DNA of 9,162 nucleotides from an uncultured Hyphomonadaceae bacterium (GCA_938049795.1 CALLCD010000040.1:1-9162); one strand, 5' to 3'; shown: positions 1 to 6,611, numbered from the stretch's first letter. Made by a program: numbers and translations. Notes: generated by a model not told the origin, from the sequence alone.

Positions 1-111
1 GAAAAGCTGCGACGGAAAATAGGTTGCGTCAAAGGCTGGAAAGACGCGTTCGACGCCCTCGCCATGCTCTGCGCCATGTGCCGTTTCTGCAAGTAGATAT
101 AGAATAGACAT
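1..111 (-). CDS. atpF': F-type ATP synthase subunit b' (Fo peripheral stalk), N-terminal fragment
   Basis: Partial gene: 37 codons from an ATG at 111 down to the window edge; too short to stand out as an ORF. The translation begins MSILYLLAETAHGAE and then reads FPAFDATYFPSQLF, which resembles the start of alphaproteobacterial b' subunits, where an FPxFDxxxFxSQLFW segment leads into the single membrane helix. That helix and the coiled-coil stalk lie outside the window. In this family b' pairs with b to form the peripheral stalk that holds the F1 catalytic head against the a subunit in the inner membrane. It follows atpE in the usual order a–c–b'–b, with a 65-nt gap that holds a strong hairpin. 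A short GGA 6 nt before the ATG is the only Shine-Dalgarno candidate. The order and the SQLF motif make b' more likely than b. Confidence 0.85.
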   Translation of the reverse strand, partial: MSILYLLAETAHGAEHGEGVERVFPAFDATYFPSQLF

Positions 112-129
112 GTGATTTCCGTCGCGCCG

Positions 130-162
130 TCAGGAGGCCAAAGCCGAAGACCGGCCTCCTGA
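130..162 (-). promoter_or_regulatory. 10-bp hairpin between atpE and the b' gene
   Basis: Positions 130–139 (TCAGGAGGCC in plus orientation) are perfectly complementary to 153–162, with a 13-nt loop. The structure starts 14 nt after the atpE stop codon in the transcript. No U-run follows it, so it does not look like a classic intrinsic terminator. The 5' arm in the mRNA contains AGGAGG, a perfect Shine-Dalgarno core that would be locked in the stem. The hairpin could protect the 3' end of an atpE mRNA from exonucleases, mark a processing site, or reduce read-through into b'. These roles are inference; the inverted repeat itself is seen directly. Confidence 0.6.
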
Positions 163-176
163 ATTCAAGTCATTTT

Positions 177-410
177 TTACACAAACAGAATGATCATCGA
201 GATCACGAATGCGAACAGGCCAAGCGCTTCAGCGAGCGCCATGCCGAGGAAGAGGTTTCCGCTCTGGCCCGGGGCTGCGGACGGGTTGCGCATGGCAGCG
301 TCCAGATATGATCCGAAAATGTTACCCACACCAATTGCGGCACCGATCATGCCGAGTGTTGCGAGTCCCGCGCCTACATATTTGAGGCCTTCTTCGATAT
401 TGCCTTCCAT
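177..410 (-). CDS. atpE: F-type ATP synthase subunit c (proteolipid ring)
   Basis: A complete 77-residue protein of normal size for subunit c, which forms the rotating proton-carrying ring of Fo in the inner membrane. It is a two-helix hairpin. Helix 1 (about residues 10–34) carries the small-residue packing motif G23-x-A25-x-G27-x-G29. A polar loop follows at R41-N42-P43, which contacts the F1 central stalk. Helix 2 (about 53–76) carries the proton-binding carboxylate E61 in the context ALAEALGLFAF. No sodium-binding pattern (a helix-1 Gln with a Ser/Thr after the carboxylate) is evident, so a proton-driven enzyme is inferred. The ATG at 410 is preceded by AAAGGAG about 7 nt away, the strongest ribosome-binding site in the window, which fits the need for roughly ten copies per complex. 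The gene sits between atpB and the b' gene, with a structured gap on each side. Confidence 0.97.
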   Translation of the reverse strand: MEGNIEEGLKYVGAGLATLGMIGAAIGVGNIFGSYLDAAMRNPSAAPGQSGNLFLGMALAEALGLFAFVISMIILFV

Positions 411-417
411 TGAAGTG

Positions 418-424
418 CTCCTTT
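418..424 (-). promoter_or_regulatory. Strong Shine-Dalgarno of atpE
   Basis: The minus strand reads AAAGGAG at 424–418, followed by CACTTCA and the ATG of atpE. It matches the 16S 3' end better than the sites before atpI, atpB and the b' gene. This is consistent with translational over-production of subunit c relative to its neighbours. Confidence 0.7.
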
Positions 425-476
425 AAGTGTTATTCTGATGTGCCAACCTAACTTATGTTCAGCTTGGCGGTGATTG

Positions 477-498
477 AAAAAGTTAAGCCGTCCGGCTT
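477..498 (-). terminator. Terminator-like hairpin between atpB and atpE
   Basis: On the minus strand, AAGCC-GGAC-GGCTT (498–485) forms a 5-bp stem with a 4-nt loop, extendable by two G·U pairs at the base. It is followed by AAC and then five T's (481–477). This starts 20 nt after the atpB stop codon. It has the shape of a weak intrinsic terminator or attenuator, but the stem is short and three bases separate it from the U-run. Since atpE must be expressed well, complete termination is unlikely unless atpE has its own promoter between 411 and 476. No convincing −35/−10 pair was seen there. Confidence 0.4.
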
Positions 499-517
499 GG
501 CGAAATAGTTGTCCTGA

Positions 518-1285
518 TCAGTGGTGCGGGTGCAAGGCGTCGTTAAGGTAGACGCAAGTGAGCAGCGCAAACACATAGGCTTGGATAAAAGAAACGAGAA
601 ATTCGAGCGCGGTAATGGCAATCGCAAGAACAAATGGCGCAGGTGCCAGAAGCTTGACCACGCCGGCTGCCCCGAGCAGCGAGATGGCAAAGGCTGCGAG
701 CAATTTCAGCATGATGTGTCCGGCCAGCATATTGGCGAACAGGCGCATGCCCAGCGTGATGGGACGCGCGAGGAAGGAAATCACTTCAATCGGGATCAAA
801 AGCGGCATGATGTACCAAGGCACACCCGATGGGGCGAACAGTTTGAAGAAGCCGAGCCCATTTTTCAAAAGGCCGTAAACGATCACAATCCCGATCACGA
901 GCAGCGCCAGCGCGCCGGTAATCACGATATGGCTGGTCGTCGTAAACGCATACGGGATCATGCCGATCAGATTGGCAGCGAGAATGAACGTGAACAGGGT
1001 GAACACGAAGGGGAAGAATTTCAGCCCCTCCTCTCCGGTCGTCGAGCGGACCATGCCAGCGACAAACTCATAACCCATCTCGCCAACCGATTGCAGGCGT
1101 GTCGGCACGAGCGAATTGCGCGTTGCGGCATATCCGAACAGAGCAACAATCAGGATCACGCCGAGGACCATATAGGCGCTCGAATTGGTAAAGCCGAGAT
1201 CCATGCCCATCACGTCATTGATGGGAAAGATCTCTTTGACCTCAAATTGCTCGATGGGGTCTGCAACCTGCAAAAATGCGAACAT
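518..1285 (-). CDS. atpB: F-type ATP synthase subunit a
   Basis: A complete 255-residue integral membrane protein that forms the two proton half-channels next to the c-ring in Fo. Hydrophobic stretches lie at about 37–57, 91–112, 118–140, 157–178, 188–208 and 214–246. The essential arginine is R181 in the block LGMRLFANMLAGH, equivalent to R210 of the E. coli protein, with N185 nearby. In the last helix Q235 matches E. coli Q252. H190 and E228 occupy the positions of E. coli E219 and H245, the swapped arrangement also known from mitochondria. The N-terminal part (DPIEQFEVKEIFPI, then F91–Y112) is typical of alphaproteobacteria. The ATG at 1285 lies 6 nt after the atpI stop codon, and an AAGGG ribosome-binding site overlaps that TAA stop, which suggests translational coupling. 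The stop is TGA at 520–518. Confidence 0.97.
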   Translation of the reverse strand: MFAFLQVADPIEQFEVKEIFPINDVMGMDLGFTNSSAYMVLGVILIVALFGYAATRNSLVPTRLQSVGEMGYEFVAGMVRSTTGEEGLKFFPFVFTLFTFILAANLIGMIPYAFTTTSHIVITGALALLVIGIVIVYGLLKNGLGFFKLFAPSGVPWYIMPLLIPIEVISFLARPITLGMRLFANMLAGHIMLKLLAAFAISLLGAAGVVKLLAPAPFVLAIAITALEFLVSFIQAYVFALLTCVYLNDALHPHH

Positions 1286-1291
1286 CAGCCC

Positions 1292-1627
1292 TTAGTCCCT
1301 GTCGCCTGAAGTCTCTGCATCTTGGGCAGCGATTTCAGCATTAATCCGTTGGTAGGCGCGTATAACACCTAAAACGCCCGCTGCAAGGCCAAAGCCCAGC
1401 ATGATCAGAAATCCCCAAGGTTTTGTGCCCAGAAAATTATCGATTCCAAGCCCCAGAACCACGCCGACCAAAACCGATGCGGCCATTTCCGTGCCATGCC
1501 GAAGCGCCAAACCTCCAGCGTTTACAGCGGTTTCAGCCTGTTTTTCATGCTTGGTCTGCTTTGGCTCGCTGGCCGCTTTGGCGCGGGCGATGCGTTCGCC
1601 GAGGTCTTCGGAACCGTCATCAGACAT
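1292..1627 (-). CDS. atpI: ATP synthase assembly protein AtpI (AtpZ/AtpI family)
   Basis: A complete 111-residue small membrane protein at the head of the Fo genes. The first 40 residues are polar and charged (SDDGSEDLGERIARAKAA). Two predicted membrane helices follow, at about 47–62 (rich in Gly and Val) and 71–90, joined by the short turn DNFLGTKPWG. The tail is charged. This is the layout of AtpI, a non-structural ATP synthase gene 1 product that in other bacteria helps assemble the c-ring or handles Mg2+. The sequence is poorly conserved, so the call rests on size, the two glycine-rich helices and the position directly before atpB. The ATG at 1627 is 12 nt from the smc stop codon, with AGGTG as the ribosome-binding site. 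The TAA stop at 1294–1292 nearly touches atpB. Confidence 0.85.
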   Translation of the reverse strand: MSDDGSEDLGERIARAKAASEPKQTKHEKQAETAVNAGGLALRHGTEMAASVLVGVVLGLGIDNFLGTKPWGFLIMLGFGLAAGVLGVIRAYQRINAEIAAQDAETSGDRD

Positions 1628-1639
1628 GGGTCACCTGCA

Positions 1640-4600
1640 TCATTCTGCCGCAACCAGTTCTTCGGCCGCGTTCAAATCAACCGATACGAGTTTCGACACG
1701 CCCTTTTCGCGCATGGTCACGCCGAAAAGCCTGTCCATACGGCTCATCGTGACCGGATTGTGGGTGATAATGATGAACCGCGTATTGGTGCGGTTGCGCA
1801 TTTCGTCGAGCATGCGGCAGAATCGGTCAACATTGGCGTCGTCAAGCGGGGCATCCACCTCGTCGAGCACGCAGACTGGCGCCGGATTGGACAAGAACAC
1901 TGCGAAAATCAGCGCCGCCGCCGTCAGCGCCTGCTCGCCGCCAGACATGAGCTGCAAGGTGCCGAGCCGCTTGCCCGGAGGCTGGGCGAAGATCTCGAGC
2001 CCTGCGGCCAGCGGGTCTTCGGCATCGATCAGGCGCAATTCGGCCTGACCGCCCCTGAAAAGCGCTGTAAACAGGGCTTTGAAGTGTTCATTGACCGTTT
2101 CAAAGGCTTCGAGGAGCCGGTCGCGCCCTTCGGCATTGAGTGTTTCGACCCCCTCGCGCAGCTTGGCGATGGCGTCGAGCAGGTCTTTCTTTTCGTGGGC
2201 TTGTGATCCGAGCCGTTCGGCCAGTTCTTCAGCTTCCGATTCGGCGTCCATATTCACCCCGCCCAGCGAATCACGCTCGCGCTTGAGCAGATCCGCTTTT
2301 TGCGCGGCTTGTGTCTGGTCGAGCCCGTCAATTGTGTCCTCGTCGAGCATGGACTTGGCGAGCGGCAGCAGCCCCTCGGGCAAGCGCTGGAATTGCTGGC
2401 GGGCAATTTCGACACATTCGGTAAACCGTGTCTGGGAGGCTTCGAGCATGGCGGCGGCACCGGCCAGCGTTTCGCGCGATTTTGCGGCCCGGGCGGTTGC
2501 CGCGCGTGATTCGGCTTCGGCCTCGCGAGCGATGGGTTCGGCTTCGGCCAGTTTGTCGGCGGCGTGTTTGCGCTCCTCTTCTAGTTGCTCGGCGGCAGAT
2601 TGTAATTGGGCAAGCTTTTCCGCTTGGGCGCCCTGATCGCCATTGCGGGCATCGCCGAGGCGTTTGCGGGTCTGGGTCTGGCGGGCGAGCAATTCGGCAT
2701 GACGCGCCTCGGTCGATGCGATACGCCGCGTCCATTCTGCAAGATCGCGCCCCAGCCCCTCGCGGCGGGCCTCGGCCTGTTCGCGGCCACGGGTTAAATC
2801 GCTCAGCTTGCCGCGTAAATCCATCTCGCTTTGCCGTGCGGCGGCGAGATCCTCACGCTTTTGCGCAAGGTCTTGTTCGAGATTTTCGTAGCTTGTGTCC
2901 TCGGGCGCGATATTGGCGGCGGCCAGTGCTTCGGCGGCGAATCTCAGGTCGGACTGGGTGCGGCTGAGCGCAGATTGGGCGCTTTCGCGGCGGATTTGCG
3001 CGTTTTCATGAGCCTGCAAAGCGCTGGCCGTGTGGCGTCTGGCCTCGTCGAGGGTTCGGGACGCGTCGGGGCGTTGGGTGCGCAGGTCGCGCTGGCTTTG
3101 TTCTTTTTCGCGGCGGCTGTCTTTGGCGCGCTCAAGCTGATTGCGCGCTTCGTCGAGCTTGTGCTTGAGCGGCGGTAGCTCTTTGCGGGCCGCTTCGAGC
3201 CTCGCCTTCTGTTCAAGCTGTTCGGCGGCCACGACAGGCGCTGCGGGTGTGCGCACGAAACCGTCCCAGCGCCACAAATGCCCCTCGCGGCTGACAAGGC
3301 GTTGGCCGGGCTGGAGGGCTTTGGCAAGCTTCGGGCCGTCCTCGACGGAGACAAGCCCACATTGGGCGAGCCGCGCGTCTAGTTCGTCTGGCGCATCGGT
3401 GAGATCGCTCAGCGGCGTCGCGCCCTCTGGCAGCTTGGCATGATGGCGGTCGGCACCGGCCCAGTGCAAGGGCGCGGTTTTGTCGGTCGGGGCCTGCAAA
3501 TCATCGCCGAGCGCGGCCGCTATCGCCTTCTCGAACCCGTCTTGGGTGCGCACACGGTCGAGCACGGGCGGCGCTTTGGAGGTCTCGGCCCGCCGTAACA
3601 GCCGCTCAAGCCCTGAAATCTCGCCCTCTAGCGCGCGCAGCGCCTGTTCAAGCTCAGAGACGGGCAAGCTTGCGGCCTCTTCGGCCTCGCGGGCCTCGGT
3701 CAAATCCGCTTCGGCATTGTCGAGCGCGCGTTCAATATCATGCAGGGCAAGCTCAGCGCTCCCCTCTGTCTCGCGCGCGGTTTTGAGGGTGTCTTGCAGG
3801 GTTTGCGTGTCGCCTATCGCGTCGAGATTGACCTGTAATTTGTCCGCTTCGGCGCGCAGGATCGCGTCGCGCTGGGTCAGTGTTTGTAGATTGTCGCTGG
3901 CGGCTTGCCGGTGCGCGCGCATTTGCGCCAATTGGGCGGAGACCTGATCTGTGGCCGTCTCGCAATCGACCAGATGAGTGCGGGCGGCTTCGAGCGCATT
4001 GCGGGCTTCGGTCTCGCGGCTCGCATTGGCGCTGTCATCATCAAGCGGCAGATCGTCAAGCGCGGCTTGCGTGCGGGCCTGGGCCTCCTGCGCTTCGGTC
4101 AGCATTTGCTGTTCGCGGTTCAGATCTTCGGTCAGCCGTTCGACATCCTGCTCGATCTGGGTGACCGCTTGCATCGCCGCTTTGTGTTCTGCGTCGAGGC
4201 GCGCAAAAGCGATGCGGGCTTGGCCAAGCTTTGCACTGACAAGGCTTTCGGCTTCGCGCAAAGGGGCAAGCGCGGCATGGGTGCGCAGGCGCTCTGTCTC
4301 CCGTGTCGCATCCTCGCGGGTTGCGTCCTCAACGGCGCGTTTGGCAAGCTCGAGCGCTTGGGCGGTGGTTTCTTTGGCGTCTTTGGCCGCGCTCCAGCGC
4401 AAATGGGCGGTCAGCGCTTCAAGCCCTGCAATCTCGTCGGCCAGTGCGCGGAATTTGCGTGCCTTTCGGGCTTGCCGTTTGAGGCGTTCAAGCTGGCGTT
4501 CGACCTCGGCCGACACTTCGCTCAGCCGTTCGAGATTGGTCTCCGCCCCGCGCAGTTTCAGCTCGGCGTCATGGCGTCTGGTGTTGAGCCCGGCAATGCC

Positions 4601-5104
4601 TGCGGCTTCTTCGAGGATGCGGCGGCGGTTTTGCGGCTTCGAGCCGATCAGTTCGGAAATCTGCCCCTGCCGGACGAGCGCGGGCGAATTGGCACCCGTT
4701 GACGCATCGGCAAACAAGAGCTGGATGTCCTTGCCGCGTACGGTGCGGCCATTGAGCTTATAGGTCGAGCCGACGCTGCGCCGGAGCCGTCGTTCAATCT
4801 CCAGCACATCCGCAGAATTGAACTCGGCGGGGGCTTTTCGGTCCGAATTGTCGAGCACGAGGGTTACTTCGGCGGTCTCGCGCGCCGGACGACCATCGGA
4901 GCCGGAAAAGATCAGATCATCCATTTCCGACCCGCGCATGGCCCGCGCAGAACTTGCCCCCATCGCCCAGCGCAGCGCTTCGAGCAGGTTCGACTTACCG
5001 CAACCATTTGGCCCGACAATGCCGGTCAGCCCCTCTTCGACGGGGACTTCGGTGGGATCGACAAAGGATTTGAAGCCGGCAATGCGAATTTGCGTAATTT
5101 GCAT
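1640..5104 (-). CDS. smc: Chromosome segregation ATPase SMC (condensin)
   Basis: A full-length 1154-residue SMC, the DNA-entrapping ATPase that, with ScpA and ScpB in most bacteria, compacts and separates newly replicated chromosomes. The N-terminal head has Walker A GPNGCGKS (31–38), an arginine finger R57 in SSARAMRG, and a Q-loop around Q146 (VRQGQIS). Coiled coil follows at about 170–505, then a globular hinge at about 508–620 (GFEKAIAAALGDDL … LWRWDGFVRTP), then coiled coil at about 622–1005. The C-terminal head has the signature motif LMSGGEQ (1052–1058), Walker B VCVLDEVDAP with catalytic E1082, D-loop L1087-D1088, and the H-switch ITHN with H1115. The hinge is shorter than in firmicute SMC. 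The start ATG is preceded by AGGGGG at about 5–6 nt. It lies 17 nt after dsbA-1 and 12 nt before atpI, so it may be co-transcribed with either. ScpA and ScpB are not in the window. Confidence 0.97.
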   Translation of the reverse strand: MQITQIRIAGFKSFVDPTEVPVEEGLTGIVGPNGCGKSNLLEALRWAMGASSARAMRGSEMDDLIFSGSDGRPARETAEVTLVLDNSDRKAPAEFNSADVLEIERRLRRSVGSTYKLNGRTVRGKDIQLLFADASTGANSPALVRQGQISELIGSKPQNRRRILEEAAGIAGLNTRRHDAELKLRGAETNLERLSEVSAEVERQLERLKRQARKARKFRALADEIAGLEALTAHLRWSAAKDAKETTAQALELAKRAVEDATREDATRETERLRTHAALAPLREAESLVSAKLGQARIAFARLDAEHKAAMQAVTQIEQDVERLTEDLNREQQMLTEAQEAQARTQAALDDLPLDDDSANASRETEARNALEAARTHLVDCETATDQVSAQLAQMRAHRQAASDNLQTLTQRDAILRAEADKLQVNLDAIGDTQTLQDTLKTARETEGSAELALHDIERALDNAEADLTEAREAEEAASLPVSELEQALRALEGEISGLERLLRRAETSKAPPVLDRVRTQDGFEKAIAAALGDDLQAPTDKTAPLHWAGADRHHAKLPEGATPLSDLTDAPDELDARLAQCGLVSVEDGPKLAKALQPGQRLVSREGHLWRWDGFVRTPAAPVVAAEQLEQKARLEAARKELPPLKHKLDEARNQLERAKDSRREKEQSQRDLRTQRPDASRTLDEARRHTASALQAHENAQIRRESAQSALSRTQSDLRFAAEALAAANIAPEDTSYENLEQDLAQKREDLAAARQSEMDLRGKLSDLTRGREQAEARREGLGRDLAEWTRRIASTEARHAELLARQTQTRKRLGDARNGDQGAQAEKLAQLQSAAEQLEEERKHAADKLAEAEPIAREAEAESRAATARAAKSRETLAGAAAMLEASQTRFTECVEIARQQFQRLPEGLLPLAKSMLDEDTIDGLDQTQAAQKADLLKRERDSLGGVNMDAESEAEELAERLGSQAHEKKDLLDAIAKLREGVETLNAEGRDRLLEAFETVNEHFKALFTALFRGGQAELRLIDAEDPLAAGLEIFAQPPGKRLGTLQLMSGGEQALTAAALIFAVFLSNPAPVCVLDEVDAPLDDANVDRFCRMLDEMRNRTNTRFIIITHNPVTMSRMDRLFGVTMREKGVSKLVSVDLNAAEELVAAE

Positions 5105-5121
5105 GTCAGCCCCCTGATTGA

Positions 5122-5838
5122 CTATTGAGCGGTGTCCGGCGCGGCGGTTTCGGCCAAAGCCGCGTCGATGATGGCCGACAGCCCCTCGGGCGTGCGCGAT
5201 TCGCCGGTGGTGAGCGTCTCGCCATTGAGGATCAGCGTTGGCGTTGAGATAACCCCGCCATCGCGGCCCGTAATGACCGATTTCGAAATGGCGCGGCGGA
5301 TGTCTTCGGAATTGATACAGGTCTCGAAATTATCTTTGGATGTGCCGTTGCGCTCGCCATATGCCTGCAGAGCTTCAAGCGCACGGCCGTCTCTGGCTTC
5401 GGTGAAAATCTCGTTTTGATTGCCGAAGAAATCATCCAGCGCCGGGAAATATCCGTCCGGACCAGCACAGCGCGCAATGGCAAAGCCGATCACCGCAATA
5501 TTGACCGGATCGGTCGGAAACTCGCGGAACACGAATTTCACTTTGCCGCTTGCAATATAGTCCTGCTTGATGGTCGGCATGACCTCTTCGTGGAAGGTCT
5601 TGCAATGTCCGCAGGTCAGCGAAGCATATTCGATCAGGGTTACCGCCGCATCCGGATTGCCGAGCACCACGCCCGCTTCCTGCTCGTCAAAATAGCTTTC
5701 GGACAAATAGCCCTTTGCATAGGTATCGGATGGTCCTGCGGTTGGTGTCGCGCTGTTCTCGCCTGCTGTGCAAGCCCCAAGCGCAAGTGCAGCCACAGCT
5801 GCGATCCAGATATTGCTTGAAATTCGAGCCATTTTCAT
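5122..5838 (-). CDS. DsbA-like thioredoxin-fold lipoprotein, CGHC active site (copy 1)
   Basis: A 238-residue periplasmic-side thiol oxidoreductase of the DsbA/thioredoxin_4 type. A signal peptide with hydrophobic core WIAAVAALAL ends in the lipobox L20-G21-A22-C23, so the mature protein is probably a lipoprotein. A low-complexity linker (about 24–45) leads to the thioredoxin-like fold. Its active site is C76-G77-H78-C79, the dipeptide found in PDI, and the cis-proline loop is T199-P200. Between them lies the helical insert typical of DsbA. Two further cysteines, C124 and C174, could form a structural disulfide. The substrate is unknown; it could oxidise, isomerise or reduce envelope proteins. 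The first ATG (5838) is only 2 nt from AAAGG, whereas the ATG two codons later (5832) has ideal 8-nt spacing and may be the true start. The TAG stop lies 17 nt before smc. Confidence 0.88.
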   Translation of the reverse strand: MKMARISSNIWIAAVAALALGACTAGENSATPTAGPSDTYAKGYLSESYFDEQEAGVVLGNPDAAVTLIEYASLTCGHCKTFHEEVMPTIKQDYIASGKVKFVFREFPTDPVNIAVIGFAIARCAGPDGYFPALDDFFGNQNEIFTEARDGRALEALQAYGERNGTSKDNFETCINSEDIRRAISKSVITGRDGGVISTPTLILNGETLTTGESRTPEGLSAIIDAALAETAAPDTAQ

Positions 5839-5907
5839 AACCTTTGTTTAACGATTGTGGTCCGGAACCCTTGCCAAGAGGTTAACAGGGTCAGCAGGAC
5901 CACAGAC
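5839..5907. repeat. Inverted repeat and alternative stems between the two dsbA-like genes
   Basis: This 69-bp gap holds a perfect 8-bp inverted repeat, TGTGGTCC at 5856–5863 and GGACCACA at 5897–5904, separated by 33 bp. Inside it, AACCCTT (5866–5872) can pair with AAG-a-GGTT (5876–5883, one bulged base). Alternatively ACCCT (5867–5871) can pair with AGGGT (5887–5891). The two inner pairings exclude each other. In the minus-strand transcript the structure lies just before the ribosome-binding site of copy 1. It could be an intergenic RNA structure that tunes copy 1, or an operator. No U-run follows, so it is not a classic terminator. Confidence 0.4.
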
Positions 5908-6567
5908 CTATTGCGTCGCCGCATCCGGATCAACCAAAGACCTCAGGCTCTCTGGGCTCCGGCCGTCGGGGGTCTCCAGTAAGCGGCCGTCCAGAAACAG
6001 GGTCGGTGTGCCTGTGACCCCATCATTGCTGCCTGCGTTCGATGATGCCGTAATCTGAGCCCGTATGGTTTCGTCGTCCAGACAGGTCGCAAACATGTCT
6101 TTGCTGACATTGTGGCGCTCACCAATGGTCTCCAGAACACCTCGAACCGTGCTGTTCCGCGCAGCGGCGAGCAGGCCTTGCTGGTGCTCATAGATATCGT
6201 CGAGAATATCGAAATATGTCTCTTCACCACCGCAGCGGGCGAGCACGAAAGCGGCGGTGTCTACGCTGTCACGGGGAAAATCGCGGAACACAAAGCGCAA
6301 CTTGCCTGCGTCTACGAGTTCGTCGATCGTTTCGGTCATGGTCGTGTGATAGGCGCCGCAAGCCCCGCATGTGGTCGAGGCATATTCGATCAGCGTGTGC
6401 GGCGCATTTGCATCTCCTTTGGCCATTTCAACAAGTCCCTCGACCGAGGCGTTTGCTCCAGCGTCCGGGGTGCTGCCCGAACATGCGACCATAATGGTGG
6501 CCGAAAGCGCAATCAGAACCGTGCGCGGCAGTCTGGAGAATGAGTGGCGGTGTGTGTGTCGGGTCAT
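5908..6567 (-). CDS. DsbA-like thioredoxin-fold lipoprotein, CGAC active site (copy 2)
   Basis: A 219-residue paralogue of the downstream gene, in the same orientation. The N-terminus is basic and histidine-rich (MTRHTHRHSFSRLPR), followed by a hydrophobic core that ends in M26-V27-A28-C29. This is a probable lipobox with an unusual Met at −3. The active site is C67-G68-A69-C70 (CGHC in copy 1), and the cis-proline is in T187-P188. An extra cysteine pair, C112 and C162, aligns with C124 and C174 of copy 1. Shared blocks include TLIEYAS before the active site, RFVFRDFPRD after it, and GTPTLFLDG. The linker after the lipobox is shorter than in copy 1. A thiol–disulfide role in the envelope is inferred; different CxxC dipeptides imply different redox potentials. 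No good Shine-Dalgarno precedes the ATG, so translation may be weak. The gene begins 69 nt after the DUF721 stop. Confidence 0.86.
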   Translation of the reverse strand: MTRHTHRHSFSRLPRTVLIALSATIMVACSGSTPDAGANASVEGLVEMAKGDANAPHTLIEYASTTCGACGAYHTTMTETIDELVDAGKLRFVFRDFPRDSVDTAAFVLARCGGEETYFDILDDIYEHQQGLLAAARNSTVRGVLETIGERHNVSKDMFATCLDDETIRAQITASSNAGSNDGVTGTPTLFLDGRLLETPDGRSPESLRSLVDPDAATQ

Positions 6568-6571
6568 GATC

Positions 6572-6580
6572 TGTGGTCCG
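6572..6580 (-). promoter_or_regulatory. CGGACCACA element before dsbA-like copy 2
   Basis: The minus strand reads CGGACCACA at 6580–6572, ending 4 nt before the ATG of copy 2. The same nonamer lies at 5864–5856, 18–26 nt before the first ATG of copy 1. An opposite-strand GGACCACAGA lies at 5897–5906. The element could be a duplicated regulatory site or a remnant of the duplication that produced the two genes. Its function is unknown. Confidence 0.3.
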
Positions 6581-6611
6581 TAAAGCTGGTGGTTGAAACG
6601 CCTTGATGTCT

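Noticed and set aside
130..162. Intrinsic terminator ending the Fo operon after atpE
   Set aside because: The stem is strong, but no U-run follows and the b' gene continues directly downstream on the same strand.
521..1309. A 262-codon plus-strand open frame opposite atpB
   Set aside because: It is the shadow of atpB; its composition is charged and repetitive with no recognisable domain, while the minus-strand product is clearly subunit a.
3905..4763. Two long overlapping plus-strand open frames (about 260 codons each) opposite smc
   Set aside because: They are antisense to the SMC N-terminal coiled coil. GC-rich coiled-coil genes often leave the other frames open, and the Ser/Arg- or Leu/Gly-rich products look like artefacts.
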